Shown in pieces: positions 8,929 to 17,936 of a stretch of DNA of 64,000 nt. Source of the DNA: Vibrio vulnificus NBRC 15645 = ATCC 27562 (GTDB lineage Bacteria; Pseudomonadota; Gammaproteobacteria; Enterobacterales; Vibrionaceae); NCBI RefSeq assembly GCF_002224265.1, contig NZ_CP012881.1:2790001-2854000 (forward strand), read 5' to 3'. The notes under the pieces were generated by a model. It saw nothing but the letters and a program-made list of their open reading frames with translations. It was not told where the DNA came from and did no database searches. Numbering within the stretch: the first letter of the stretch is position 1; every line of letters begins with the position of its first letter. The translations under genes and the position numbers were made by a program.

Positions 8929-10134
8929 ATGAGCCGTTCAAAGATTTTTGGTAGTACTTTGATTATTGCAGGCACCACAATTGGTGCTGGAATGCTTGCA
9001 TTGCCCCTTGCTTCGGCAGGGATTGGTTTTTCCACTTCCGTCATGATTATGATCGGCTTTTGGGTTTTGATGTCGTATACCGCGCTGTTGATGGTGGAGC
9101 TCCATCAAGAGGCAGATAGAAGTGCGACGCTGCACACGCTGGCGAAACAAATTCTAGGCACGAAAGGAAAATGGGTTGCCAGTTTTGCCATGCTGTTTCT
9201 GTTTTACGCGCTTTGCGCAGCTTACATTGCTGGTGGTGGTGCGCAGTTTGGTGAGCGCCTTGCCGCTTGGTTTTCCATCGAAATGGATGCCTCTGTGGCA
9301 ACGGTCATCTTTACCGTGATTGTGGCCGCGGTGGTAACCAGTGGTACGGCGACCGTCGATAGAGTAAACCGCGTTTTATTTGGTTTAAAAATGGTTGCCA
9401 TGGTCGCGGTGCTGTTCTTTCTCGCTCCTAATGTGACGGAGTCTTACTTGCTCAGCATGCCGATCCAACAAGGGTTGATTGTCGCGGCTCTGCCCGTCAT
9501 TTTTACGTCGTTTGGTTTCCACAGCAGCATTCCTGCTATTGTGAATTACCTTGATGGCGATACCAAATCGCTGCGCAAAGCGATTGTCATTGGATCGTCC
9601 ATTCCTCTGATTATTTATGTGTTCTGGCAACTGGTCACGCTCGGCGTGGTGAATCAAGAGGTACTGCTTAATAACTCAGGGTTGACGGCGTTGATTGCCC
9701 AGTTGGCCGCGAAAGTTCAGCAATCTTACTTAAGCCAATTGGTAGGCGTGTTCGCGGACTTGGCTCTGTTAACCTCATTTTTAGGGGTGAGCCTAGGTTT
9801 GTTTGAGTTTCTTGGCGATGTCATCAAAAAGAGTGGCCAGAAACAAAATCGCGTCATTCCTGCAGTGGTGACATTTACACCGCCGCTGATGTTTGCGCTT
9901 TTCTACCCACAGGGCTTCATTATGGCGCTTGGTTATGCCGCAATTGCATTGGCTGTTTTGGCGATTTTCTTGCCGGTGGTGATGGTAAACAAAGTACGTA
10001 AATCACCAGAGAAGCAGGGGAGTTACCAAGTGGCTGGTGGCCAACTAGCGTTAACGCTCACAGGCGTAACCGGGGTTGTGATTGTTGCGGCCCAGATCCT
10101 GATAACCGTTGGGGTTCTGCCTGCGTTAGGGTAA
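8929..10134 (+). CDS. Aromatic amino acid permease, TyrP/Mtr type (HAAAP family)
   Basis: An inner-membrane protein of 401 residues with about 11 hydrophobic helices. The first helix carries GTTIGAGMLALPLASAG, the signature of the hydroxy/aromatic amino acid permease family (TyrP, Mtr, TnaB), which imports tyrosine or tryptophan with protons. Overall it looks closest to TyrP. The candidate TyrR boxes upstream support control by aromatic amino acids and favour tyrosine as substrate, but tryptophan cannot be excluded. It is a monocistronic unit ending in a strong terminator. Confidence 0.85.
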   Translation: MSRSKIFGSTLIIAGTTIGAGMLALPLASAGIGFSTSVMIMIGFWVLMSYTALLMVELHQEADRSATLHTLAKQILGTKGKWVASFAMLFLFYALCAAYIAGGGAQFGERLAAWFSIEMDASVATVIFTVIVAAVVTSGTATVDRVNRVLFGLKMVAMVAVLFFLAPNVTESYLLSMPIQQGLIVAALPVIFTSFGFHSSIPAIVNYLDGDTKSLRKAIVIGSSIPLIIYVFWQLVTLGVVNQEVLLNNSGLTALIAQLAAKVQQSYLSQLVGVFADLALLTSFLGVSLGLFEFLGDVIKKSGQKQNRVIPAVVTFTPPLMFALFYPQGFIMALGYAAIALAVLAIFLPVVMVNKVRKSPEKQGSYQVAGGQLALTLTGVTGVVIVAAQILITVGVLPALG

Positions 10135-10150
10135 CAATAGTGATGATGTT

Positions 10151-10178
10151 GGGCTGGTTAACACAACCAGCCCTTTTT
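10151..10178 (+). terminator. Rho-independent terminator after the permease gene
   Basis: A perfect 9-bp stem, GGGCTGGTT with AACCAGCCC, a 5-base loop and TTTTT, starting 16 bases after the stop codon. Confidence 0.93.
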
Positions 10179-10201
10179 GTATCAACGATTCAGAGGTGCA
10201 C

Positions 10202-10585
10202 ATGATAGCGATGACTCAGCTCGATCACCTAGTTTTGACCGTTAAGGATATTCCGACCTCTGTGGCGTTTTACACCCACTGCTTGGGGATGGAGAAGCAG
10301 GAATTTGCTGGTGGACGTATTGCACTCAACTTTGGGCAACAGAAGATCAACCTTCATCAGTGGCAGCACGAATTTGAACCTAAGGCAGGTCATGTGCAAC
10401 CTGGCAGTGCCGATCTCTGTTTTATCACCAATACGCCTATCCAAGAGGTCGCTACGTGGTTTATACAATGTGGTATTGAGATTGAAGAGGGGCCGGTTCA
10501 AAGAACGGGTGCTACTGGGCCGATTATCTCGGTTTACATTCGCGATCCTGACATGAATTTGATTGAAGTTGCCAACCGCTTTTAG
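10202..10585 (+). CDS. VOC family protein (glyoxalase/bleomycin-resistance fold)
   Basis: A small cytosolic protein of 127 residues counted from the ATG at 10202, which has GAGG a few bases upstream. QLDHLVLTVKDIPTSVAFY is the classic first beta-alpha unit of the vicinal oxygen chelate fold, with a probable metal-binding His. IRDPDMNLIEVAN at the end supplies the usual final Glu ligand. Members include dioxygenases, glyoxalases and resistance proteins, and the reaction cannot be decided from sequence alone. It is a single gene with no clear functional link to its neighbours. Confidence 0.82.
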   Translation: MIAMTQLDHLVLTVKDIPTSVAFYTHCLGMEKQEFAGGRIALNFGQQKINLHQWQHEFEPKAGHVQPGSADLCFITNTPIQEVATWFIQCGIEIEEGPVQRTGATGPIISVYIRDPDMNLIEVANRF

Positions 10586-10834
10586 TTTTATAACAGTGAT
10601 AAGACCAGTCAGAAAAATGTCGTCCGTTTTGATTAATTCATCAAAATAAATGGCTTATTTTCAGTCAAAAAAATGGATATTAATGTAGATCAAACAATCT
10701 GCATTTTGCCGCTCTTCTATCAGGCAATCGCTCTTTTTTGCTCCTACAATTAGGAGTGTTGGGAGACAAAATAGACGGAGCAATAGGCAAGCATGAAGGC
10801 TGGCCATCTTTTGCTACGTGTAAAGGAGCTGGGA

Positions 10835-11974
10835 ATGGAACTGCTAGAAGTCAACAATTGTGCTTATTTTCATCACACGAATTCATTGAATGAGCAATTG
10901 GAAAGCATTCGTGATCGCATGCGTATCCATGAGCCTAGTATCGATCGGATTTCGTTTGCACTGTTTGATGAAGATGACAACCAATTGAAAACCTATGCTG
11001 ACAGCAGTGGCTTGTATCCTCAACTCGCACACTTTAGTGCCTATTTGGATGAGCTGCCAATGTTGCAGCGTTGTGTCGAAGAGCAGAGCCACCGTATTGT
11101 TGCGGATTTAAACAGCTTGGCGTCCAGTAAGCATGTGATGTCGCTTCTTCATGCAGGTTATCGTTCATCGGTTGCCATTCCATGTTTTGAAAAAGACAAA
11201 TTTGTGGGTTTTCTCTTCCTGAACTCTCGAGAAGTGGACGCGTTTGATGAAGGGCTGATTGAGAAACTTCAGCCTTACATTGATATGGTGAAATTCACCA
11301 TTGTCTCTGAATATCAGATCGTGCACGCCATTGCGGATTGTGCTGAACGAACTCAAGTTCTGTTTCCTGTTTACCATAAAGATTCGTGTGCGCACAAAGA
11401 GCGCATGAGCCATTACACCCGAATCATTGCGCACGACATGGCGGCGGAGTGGTCGCTAGACGACGAAACCATAGAGCATCTCTCTCTTTTCGCCCGCTTC
11501 CACGATTTGGGTAAAGTGAGACTCGACATCGAACTGGTGTGCAAAACCGATACGCTGGATGAGCAAGAACGCAATACGATGCGTAATCATGTTGAAAATG
11601 GCATAGAGATTATGGATCGCATCTTGGAATCGCTTGGCAATCCAAATCATCCAAGCATCACACTTCTTACACAAATTATGGCCTATCACCATGAGTTTTT
11701 AGATGGCTCAGGTTATCCATTTGGTTTGAAAGGGGAGGAAATACCACCTGCGGCAAGAATTGTCTCGGTAGCGAATGTGTTTGATGCGCTCACCACGCAC
11801 AGGCCTTATCGCCAAGCTTGGTCGGTGACGCATGCCTTGCTAGAGCTTGAAAAAATGGTGATTGCAGGAAAACTGGATCGCAGATGCGTGAATGCGCTGC
11901 GCGAACACCAAGAAGAGCTGCGTGATGTTGTGGCGCGTTTTCCAGAACACGACCCCAAAGATGGTTTCTACTAA
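10835..11974 (+). CDS. HD-GYP domain protein with N-terminal GAF-like sensor
   Basis: The start is taken at 10835 because AAAGGAG lies 6 bases before that ATG, giving 379 residues; an in-frame ATG at 10793 lacks such a site. The N-terminal 170 residues look like a GAF-type sensor (SSVAIPCFEKDKFVGFLFLN is the typical core strand pair). The C-terminal half is HD-GYP with FHDLGKV and YHHEFLDGSGYPFG, both motifs intact, so c-di-GMP hydrolysis is plausible. It has no membrane helices. It is the second HD-GYP protein in the window and has no obvious operon partner. Confidence 0.83.
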   Translation: MELLEVNNCAYFHHTNSLNEQLESIRDRMRIHEPSIDRISFALFDEDDNQLKTYADSSGLYPQLAHFSAYLDELPMLQRCVEEQSHRIVADLNSLASSKHVMSLLHAGYRSSVAIPCFEKDKFVGFLFLNSREVDAFDEGLIEKLQPYIDMVKFTIVSEYQIVHAIADCAERTQVLFPVYHKDSCAHKERMSHYTRIIAHDMAAEWSLDDETIEHLSLFARFHDLGKVRLDIELVCKTDTLDEQERNTMRNHVENGIEIMDRILESLGNPNHPSITLLTQIMAYHHEFLDGSGYPFGLKGEEIPPAARIVSVANVFDALTTHRPYRQAWSVTHALLELEKMVIAGKLDRRCVNALREHQEELRDVVARFPEHDPKDGFY

Positions 11975-12002
11975 AAACCTTACTTTTAATAGGAAAAGAC
12001 AA

Positions 12003-12020
12003 TTAAATCTATAGATTTAA
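12003..12020. promoter_or_regulatory. 18-bp perfect palindrome upstream of dps
   Basis: TTAAATCTATAGATTTAA is perfectly self-complementary and lies 88 bases before the dps ATG. From 12011 the sequence also matches one OxyR half-element (ATAGnTnnnAnCTAT) at most positions, but the second half-element is poor. It may be an operator; the regulator is unknown. Confidence 0.35.
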
Positions 12021-12108
12021 TCGTTTTTACCTCTAATCTCCGCTCGCATAGACTACACCCATTGAGAGAAGAAAGGCTTCTCTAGCAAAAATAAATAAGG
12101 GTGATGCT

Positions 12109-12582
12109 ATGTCTAATACAAATTATATCGGTCTCGATCAGCAGCTAGCTCAAGCGTTGGCAGAACAACTCAATCAACTTCTTGCAAACTATCAAGTGCT
12201 TTACATGAACACTCGTGGTTACCACTGGAATATCAAAGGTCAGCAGTTTTTCGAATTGCACGTAAAATTTGAAGAAATCTATACCGATCTGCAGGTGAAG
12301 GTGGATGAATTGGCAGAGCGTATTTTAACGCTTGGTTTTACGCCAAAACACAGCTTTAGCACCTACTTACTAAACAGTGAGATTGCTGAACATCAAGATG
12401 TGTTCAGTGGCGAGGAGTCTGTTTCTGGTTTGGTGGATGGCTTTAGCAAGTTGTTGGTTAAGCAACGTGCGATTCTTAAGCAGGCAGGTGAAGCAGAAGA
12501 TGAAGGTACCGCTGCGCTGATGGGAGATTACATCCGCGAGCAAGAAAAACTGTTGTGGATGCTTAACGCTTACCTCCAATAA
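12109..12582 (+). CDS. dps: Dps family DNA-binding ferritin-like protein
   Basis: A protein of 157 residues, the normal length for Dps. The inter-subunit ferroxidase residues are all visible: H39 (in YHWN), H51, E55, D66 and E70, in the pattern HWN...LHxxFExxY...DELAERI. Dps forms a 12-subunit shell that oxidises iron with hydrogen peroxide and protects DNA in stationary phase and oxidative stress. The N-terminus is short and has little Lys or Arg, so DNA binding by that tail is uncertain. It is monocistronic, with a long imperfect hairpin right after the stop. Confidence 0.92.
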   Translation: MSNTNYIGLDQQLAQALAEQLNQLLANYQVLYMNTRGYHWNIKGQQFFELHVKFEEIYTDLQVKVDELAERILTLGFTPKHSFSTYLLNSEIAEHQDVFSGEESVSGLVDGFSKLLVKQRAILKQAGEAEDEGTAALMGDYIREQEKLLWMLNAYLQ

Positions 12583-12597
12583 AGCGCCCTTGGCAAA

Positions 12598-12638
12598 CAG
12601 TCAATGACAAGTCGCGCTACGCGATTTGTTATTGGCTG
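12598..12638. other. Long hairpin downstream of dps
   Basis: Two 19-base arms that pair completely if three G-T pairs are allowed, around a CTA loop. It begins 16 bases after the dps stop. There is no T run directly after it, so it is not a textbook terminator. It may stabilise the 3' end of the mRNA or be a small repeat remnant. Confidence 0.6.
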
Positions 12639-12721
12639 TATAAATGAACAGTATTTTGTTGACCAATGGAGTAAATTGACTATACTGAATATACATACAG
12701 TTTCTTTGCGGAGGTGCAGTT

Positions 12722-12940
12722 ATGTTTTGGGATACTCTAGAACGTGTTAACCGACTCAGGCAGGAAGCCATGGCGAATCCTGAGTTTATTCAGTCAGCCA
12801 AAGAACACGAAAAAGCGCTTAGTGAGCAGGAAGTTGTCTATTGTCCACGAACAAAGCGCAGAGTGAAAAAGCCAAAATCTTTGGCCGACATTTATCAGCA
12901 ATCTGAATTTGGGACAAGACCCGATGTCCACCAACATTAA
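12722..12940 (+). CDS. Hypothetical protein, 72 residues
   Basis: A short gene with an excellent ribosome binding site (GGAGG, 7 bases before the ATG at 12722) and a strong terminator right behind it, both of which support a real gene. The product is charged and mostly helical at first, followed by YCPRTKRRVKKPKSLAD, a basic linker. I do not recognise the family. It has no signal peptide or membrane segment, and a single cysteine that does not form a metal motif. Confidence 0.7.
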   Translation: MFWDTLERVNRLRQEAMANPEFIQSAKEHEKALSEQEVVYCPRTKRRVKKPKSLADIYQQSEFGTRPDVHQH

Positions 12941-12950
12941 AAATCAATAA

Positions 12951-12979
12951 AGCCGCTATCGAAAGATAGCGGCTTCTTT
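12951..12979 (+). terminator. Rho-independent terminator, bidirectional
   Basis: A perfect 10-bp stem, AGCCGCTATC with GATAGCGGCT, a GAAA tetraloop and a T-rich tail. It lies between the convergent 72-residue gene (+) and the 184-residue gene (-). The reverse strand also has a T-rich tail. Confidence 0.9.
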
Positions 12980-13019
12980 GTATGGGGTCTATTGGGGGCA
13001 CGAATCACATCGTATCAAG

Positions 13020-13574
13020 TTAAAAATCGGCTTTTTTAACAAAGTAAGGATTTTTGTATTTCTTATCTGGACCAAATTCCTTGAACACCAATCGATTCCA
13101 CAATTGCTTGTCGAAATTTTCTTTGGGAATCGCAGGATAAAGCGTTTCTAACTCTTCCCAAGCGTAGTTCATAAACTCTTTTTTCTTAATTTGGTTGTAT
13201 TGGCGCGCAATTTTGTTGTGTTTAGTGATCCACTCTTTCTTAAATAAAGCGAGCGCTTTCTCGGCTTCGTCCTGTGGCATACGAGAGAGGAAGACACGCT
13301 TATAGGAAACTTTTCGGTCCACCATGGTACGCATTGCGGTTTGAATATATTTCCCATGATGTGTGATGGAGCTTTCGCTCTCATCGACCAATGGAATACA
13401 CCAACCTTTAGGAAAAAAGTCGTGCTTTTGGTACTGTTTATTACGTACCGTGAGGGCTTGATGCAAAACAAGATCAGACGTGCCGCGAAAGGTTTGTTGC
13501 CATTTGGCAATACGAATCTGCAGTGATCCTGGTAAACGATATATATTCGTAAATTTGTCTTCGTTCATGGACAT
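13020..13574 (-). CDS. Hypothetical protein, 184 residues
   Basis: A basic, soluble protein rich in Lys, Phe, Trp and Tyr, without signal peptide or membrane segments. The N-terminal part (RLPGSLQIRIAKWQQTFRG) and the helical C-terminal half (LFKKEWITKHNKIARQYNQI) give no family I recognise. The start is ATG at 13574; a second ATG lies two codons later. No clear ribosome binding site is visible. It ends beside the shared terminator at 12951-12979 and has no operon partners. Confidence 0.65.
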   Translation of the reverse strand: MSMNEDKFTNIYRLPGSLQIRIAKWQQTFRGTSDLVLHQALTVRNKQYQKHDFFPKGWCIPLVDESESSITHHGKYIQTAMRTMVDRKVSYKRVFLSRMPQDEAEKALALFKKEWITKHNKIARQYNQIKKKEFMNYAWEELETLYPAIPKENFDKQLWNRLVFKEFGPDKKYKNPYFVKKADF

Positions 13575-13883
13575 ATTACACAGTAGTTAAAGGTGATAGA
13601 TATGACGAATAACAACCAGTCTTTCTGTTGGAATAGTTATTTAAAGATGAAAGACACTGACAGTCTCACTCAAGTATAGGAATTTAACGGCTTCACAAGC
13701 AGTCAAAATCGTGAGACGACAAAATTGTACAATAAATATCTCATGAAATGCGAGTGGTTTATCGCTTCTACCCTAGGGGTAAATTGTAAATTTATTAAGA
13801 AATCACGTGGAATTAACGTAAGGATAAGCCGTGCCTTAGATTCTGGCACGGCTTGTGTGTGCATCAAGTGCGAAAAAGCGGGG
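13575..13883. other. Gene-free stretch between the 184-residue gene and mdlB
   Basis: 309 bases, AT-rich in the left half. The only clear structure is a hairpin at 13826-13854 with 10-bp arms, AAGCCGTGCC and GGCACGGCTT. It lies 30 bases past the mdlB stop (13884) and is a likely end point for the mdlAB transcript, although its T run on the minus strand is weak. I see no gene here. Confidence 0.5.
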
Positions 13884-15659
13884 TTAGCTGGCTTGTTCCA
13901 GTTCTTGCTCCTCTTGCTGTTCAATTTCCTTGATATGCTGGCCTGCTTGTTGCAACTGGTACATCTGTGCGTATCGCCCTTGCTGTGCAAGCAGCTGTTT
14001 GTGGCTGCCCATTTCAACCAAATCTCCGTGGTGTAAAACCACAATTTTGTCGGCCTCCATGATGGTGGAAAGGCGGTGTGCAATCACCACTAGCGTCATA
14101 TCATGGCGTAGTGCATTCAAACTGCGCTGTATCAGTGCCTCAGTCCCTGAATCGATGTTTGCCGTCGCTTCGTCGAGGATTAAAATTTTCGGCTTAGCGA
14201 TAAGCACTCGGGCCATGGCCAACAACTGTTTTTGTCCAGCAGAGAGGTTGGTTTCTCCTTGGCCTAGTTGGGTGTCCAGCAATTGAGGGTAGCGTTTGAT
14301 CTGCTCAGCCAAACCAACTTGTTCTAAAGATTGCCAAATGATGTCGTCTGACACTTCTCTTCCCAAAGCAATATTTTCTCTGACCGAGGTTGGCAGAATA
14401 TGTGGATCTTGTTGAACCATCGCCACGTCTTTTCGCAGCACCGATTTTGCCAATGACGCAATAGGGCGCCCATCCAGTTTCAGTTTGCCTTGGCTTACTG
14501 GGTAGAAGCCCATCAATAGCGAAGCGAGCGTACTTTTTCCGCTACCCGTGTGGCCGACCAAAGCGACAAATTGCTGGTGTTCCACGTCAATGTCGATCTG
14601 TTTCAATACCAGCTGCTTACCATCGTAGCTAAAGTTCAGCTGCTCTATGGCGATGGAACCACTTTTAAGTGGCTGCTGATCATTACCATAGCTTTGTTCC
14701 GGTGCATCCATCATTTCAAAAATGCGTTCGCTGGCCACTAAAGCTTGTTGCAGTAGCGCTAGTTGTTGCGTCATTTCTATTAACGGTTCAGTAATACGGC
14801 CAAGGTAGCTGATAAACGCGTACAGTACGCCAACACCAATGAGCTCGGTACCACTGAAACCGAAAATGGCAACGAGGGTGAGCAAAGCGATGCCCGCCAA
14901 TAAATCCATCAAGGGTCGAAGTAAAATGCCATTTAGCTTGATGACTTTACGGCCCGCATTGAAATGTTGCTCGGTCAGTTGATTAAACTGTTGGTTAAAG
15001 CGTTTTTCTTGGCGCATCAGTTGGATCACGCTCATCCCTTGGATCGATTCGCTCATGTTGCCATTGATGTCGGTAAGCAAGTCACGCATCACTCGGTATG
15101 CATGGCTGCTGAGCTTTTGAAATAGCACCATAAAACCAACCACAACGGGCAGCAAAACCAAGACCACCAACGTTAGCTGCCAGCTCAAAATCAGCATAAC
15201 GCCCAGCATCACTAAGATCATCACGAGGTTCTTCACCACGGAGGCGATCAACAGTTCGTAGAACTGCTGCAGAGATTCCGTGTCGTTGGTGAGTCTTGAG
15301 ACCAACTTGCCAGTAGGGGTGTAATCAAAAGCCGACAAAGGTTGCTTGATCACACGATGAAAGGCTTGCTTGCGAATGGTTTTAATGATGCCTGTCGCGA
15401 CAATGTTAAATTGCAAACCTTGAAGATATTGAAACAAAGCTGAGCAAAGCAGCAGGCCAATATAGCCACTAGCCAGCAAGACAAGTGTCTGTTGAGTGTA
15501 ATTGTCTTTGGTAATGTGCTCATCAATAAAGTGTTGGATAAGCCAAGGGCCCCCCGCATTGCTGATGGCCGCAATCAACAAAAAGACTAAACCCGTCATC
15601 ATGGGTTTGGGTTGCGCCAATGGATAAGCAAATAAGCGTTTCAACGTGGTCTTTTTCAT
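13884..15659 (-). CDS. mdlB: ABC exporter half-transporter, MdlB type
   Basis: A fused permease-ATPase of 591 residues: about six membrane helices (residues 1-310), then an ATP-binding domain with Walker A GHTGSGKST, signature LSAGQ and Walker B ILILDEAT. The start is the ATG at 15659, which overlaps the stop of the upstream half (ATGA) and has GGAGG 7 bases before it. An earlier in-frame codon would add a non-conserved tail. It pairs with MdlA to form a heterodimeric type IV exporter of the inner membrane. The substrate is unknown. The C-terminal tail is unusually rich in Glu and Gln. Confidence 0.88.
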   Translation of the reverse strand: MKKTTLKRLFAYPLAQPKPMMTGLVFLLIAAISNAGGPWLIQHFIDEHITKDNYTQQTLVLLASGYIGLLLCSALFQYLQGLQFNIVATGIIKTIRKQAFHRVIKQPLSAFDYTPTGKLVSRLTNDTESLQQFYELLIASVVKNLVMILVMLGVMLILSWQLTLVVLVLLPVVVGFMVLFQKLSSHAYRVMRDLLTDINGNMSESIQGMSVIQLMRQEKRFNQQFNQLTEQHFNAGRKVIKLNGILLRPLMDLLAGIALLTLVAIFGFSGTELIGVGVLYAFISYLGRITEPLIEMTQQLALLQQALVASERIFEMMDAPEQSYGNDQQPLKSGSIAIEQLNFSYDGKQLVLKQIDIDVEHQQFVALVGHTGSGKSTLASLLMGFYPVSQGKLKLDGRPIASLAKSVLRKDVAMVQQDPHILPTSVRENIALGREVSDDIIWQSLEQVGLAEQIKRYPQLLDTQLGQGETNLSAGQKQLLAMARVLIAKPKILILDEATANIDSGTEALIQRSLNALRHDMTLVVIAHRLSTIMEADKIVVLHHGDLVEMGSHKQLLAQQGRYAQMYQLQQAGQHIKEIEQQEEQELEQAS

Positions 15660-17404
15660 GAGTTTGCCTCCTCCATTGCTTGTTCGAGTTGTTGATATTG
15701 ATACATTTCTGCATACCAACCTTGTGCGCCAATTAAACTGGCATGATCACCTCGCTCGGCAATGTGTCCGTGATTTAACACCACAATTTCATTGGCTTGC
15801 TCTAACGCTGTCAGTCGGTGGGCAATCACAATCAATGATTGGTGACGATAGAACTGTTCAAGGTTACGTAAAATTTCGTGCTCGGTTCGTCCATCTACTG
15901 CTGAAAGTGCATCGTCGAGAATAAGAATTTCAGCGTTGAGCAGCATAGCTCGGGCTATAGCAATTCGCTGTTTTTGCCCGCCGGACAACGTAATCCCTTT
16001 CTCTCCAACTTCAGTGTCGTAGCCGTCTGGGAACTTCAAAATGTCATCGTGAATACAGGCGAATTTGGCCGCTTGATGCACTTCTTGTTGGCTTGCGTCT
16101 GGCTTTCCTAACGCGATGTTGTCATAGATAGAGCATGAAAACAGAAAGGGTGTTTGACTCACAACGGCAAATTTCTCGCGCCAATGCTCTAGGTTTGCTT
16201 GTTTGAGCGAGATATCACCGTAGCGAATATCGCCCTGTTTCAGCTCTTGTTGACGAAGCAGCAAGGCAATCAAGGTTGATTTACCGCTGCCAACGGGCCC
16301 CGCGATACCAAGCATTGCGCCAGGCTGCAAGGTAATGTGGCACTGAGAAAGCGCGGCGGGCAAGCCTGCATTCCAGTGATAGTTGTCAATCTCGATCGCA
16401 AGTGACTGAGCATTTTTTGTTAATGGCAAATCCCCACTTTTAATTTCTGGCTCTTGTTGGAAAATTTCCTCGAGACGATTCCACGCAGCGGAGCCACGTT
16501 CAAGAATGTTGAATAGGAAAGCAAACGCCAGCATTGGCCAAATCATCAAGCCTAAATACATAGTAAAGGCAGTGAGATCGCCTAACGTGATCGCTTTCTG
16601 GTGAACGAGATAGGCTCCAACGCTGATGCTTAAGAAAAAAGAAAGGCCGATAGAGAGTTGAATAGCCGGGTCAAAACGCGCATCAACACGTGCAACCGCA
16701 ATGTTCTTGTTGCCTGTTTCATCAACCATCTGCTCGAATCGTTTTTGCTCTTGCTCTTCTAAACCAAAGGCTCTGAGCATTCTCACACCATTGAGAGACT
16801 CTTGAGTCAGATCGGAAAGCTCAGAGAATGCCTCTTGAGCGATGCGAAAACGCTGATGCAAAATGCGCACAATGTAAAAGATGGTGATCGCCAAAAACGG
16901 CATTGGTAGCAACGCCATCACCGTCAACTTCCAACTGATTTGCGTCACCATGATGATCAACACCGCAATGCCAGTGATCAGCGAATCCGCTGCGGTTAAC
17001 ACGCCTTCACCTGCGGTCACGACGACATTTTTTACGTCGTTGGTGCCACGAGCCATGAGATCGCCAGTTTTGTAGCGTTCAAAGAATCGGGGGGGCTGTT
17101 TCGATAAATGATGGTAGAGACGATTTCGCAAAATGCTGCCAAGCTCAATGCTGGCGCCAAATAGCCACACTCGCCACAACACTCGGCAGCCATAGATGGC
17201 GAACATAATCAGAGTTAAACCAGCAAACCACTGCAGCATTTCAGTGGTGGACATGGTATTAGCGACGATACCGTCAACGATGTGACCCACTGCTTTGGGA
17301 GTTACCAGTTGCATCGCAGAGATGAGCATAAAAAGTAGAATAGAACCACAATAGTGCTTCCACCTGAGTTTGAAAAACCACCTTAAATTCCAGAATATTT
17401 TCAC
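15656..17404 (-). CDS. mdlA: ABC exporter half-transporter, MdlA type
   Basis: A fused permease-ATPase of 582 residues, the first gene of a two-gene operon with mdlB, as in E. coli. About six membrane helices fill residues 15-320. The ATPase carries Walker A GPVGSGKST, signature LSGGQKQR and Walker B ILILDDALSAVD. Here the residue after the Walker B Asp is Asp rather than the catalytic Glu, so this half may hold the degenerate ATP site common in heterodimeric exporters, while MdlB has the normal DE. The translocated substrate is not known. Confidence 0.88.
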   Translation of the reverse strand: MKIFWNLRWFFKLRWKHYCGSILLFMLISAMQLVTPKAVGHIVDGIVANTMSTTEMLQWFAGLTLIMFAIYGCRVLWRVWLFGASIELGSILRNRLYHHLSKQPPRFFERYKTGDLMARGTNDVKNVVVTAGEGVLTAADSLITGIAVLIIMVTQISWKLTVMALLPMPFLAITIFYIVRILHQRFRIAQEAFSELSDLTQESLNGVRMLRAFGLEEQEQKRFEQMVDETGNKNIAVARVDARFDPAIQLSIGLSFFLSISVGAYLVHQKAITLGDLTAFTMYLGLMIWPMLAFAFLFNILERGSAAWNRLEEIFQQEPEIKSGDLPLTKNAQSLAIEIDNYHWNAGLPAALSQCHITLQPGAMLGIAGPVGSGKSTLIALLLRQQELKQGDIRYGDISLKQANLEHWREKFAVVSQTPFLFSCSIYDNIALGKPDASQQEVHQAAKFACIHDDILKFPDGYDTEVGEKGITLSGGQKQRIAIARAMLLNAEILILDDALSAVDGRTEHEILRNLEQFYRHQSLIVIAHRLTALEQANEIVVLNHGHIAERGDHASLIGAQGWYAEMYQYQQLEQAMEEANS

Positions 17405-17936
17405 TTAAGCCTCCTGCACTGATTGTGACGTCTCTTGAACTAACGACGGAGAAACATGTTGCGAAGAGCGCGCTTCACGTTATGCCGAGGCGTGAGCCTC
17501 ATGTTACCGCATACGTTGTAAAGAGAGTTTGTTGCTCGTTGGATGAGAGTGATACTGCTTTCTCATCGCGGAGTTTTGTTATGTTGAATAGTAAAGACCC
17601 GATGAGATGCGATTTGAGATCGTGTGTGGTATTGACACCTAGGTGACAAATACGAGTTACCGGACGACATAAGTACGCAAGTGAGCGATCAACGTCTGGT
17701 ATGAGAGAGAAAAAGCCTATCGGGAATGTTCAATTATTCGTCGTCTGAATAGAATTACAAGATGATTTTTTGAACTCTTGAAAAAACGGCACAAAGTAGT
17801 GCTGCGAGCGTTATCTTGCGATGAAGTTCATCATTATTAACCATCGAAGGAGAGGATGTTGGTGGATCGTCATATTTTGATTCATGGATAAAAACAGCAA
17901 CCGAAGTTGCTGTTTTTTAAAGAGAGTATCCAACAG
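17405..17936. other. 532-base gene-free region upstream of mdlA
   Basis: It lies between the mdlA start (17404, minus) and the end of the symporter gene (17937, minus), and must hold the mdlAB promoter. The one firm feature is the terminator at 17891-17920. Just before that hairpin on the + strand there is AAGGAG followed by an 11-codon frame (17856-17891), and an overlapping 19-codon frame from 17821 containing two adjacent Trp codons. Neither leads into a + strand gene, so I do not call them. Confidence 0.5.
17891..17920 (-). terminator. Rho-independent terminator after the AGCS symporter gene
   Basis: AAAACAGCAA pairs with TTGCTGTTTT around a short loop containing CGAA. T runs flank it on both strands, so it can work in both directions. 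It lies 17 bases past the stop of the symporter gene. Confidence 0.88.

Noticed and set aside
17425..17646. 73-codon + strand frame upstream of mdlA
   Set aside because: No ribosome binding site, no recognisable pattern and unlike neighbouring coding sequence; treated as noncoding.
17821..17891. Short frames with adjacent Trp codons followed by a terminator, resembling a leader peptide
   Set aside because: No + strand gene follows that could be controlled; the hairpin is explained as the terminator of the minus-strand symporter gene.
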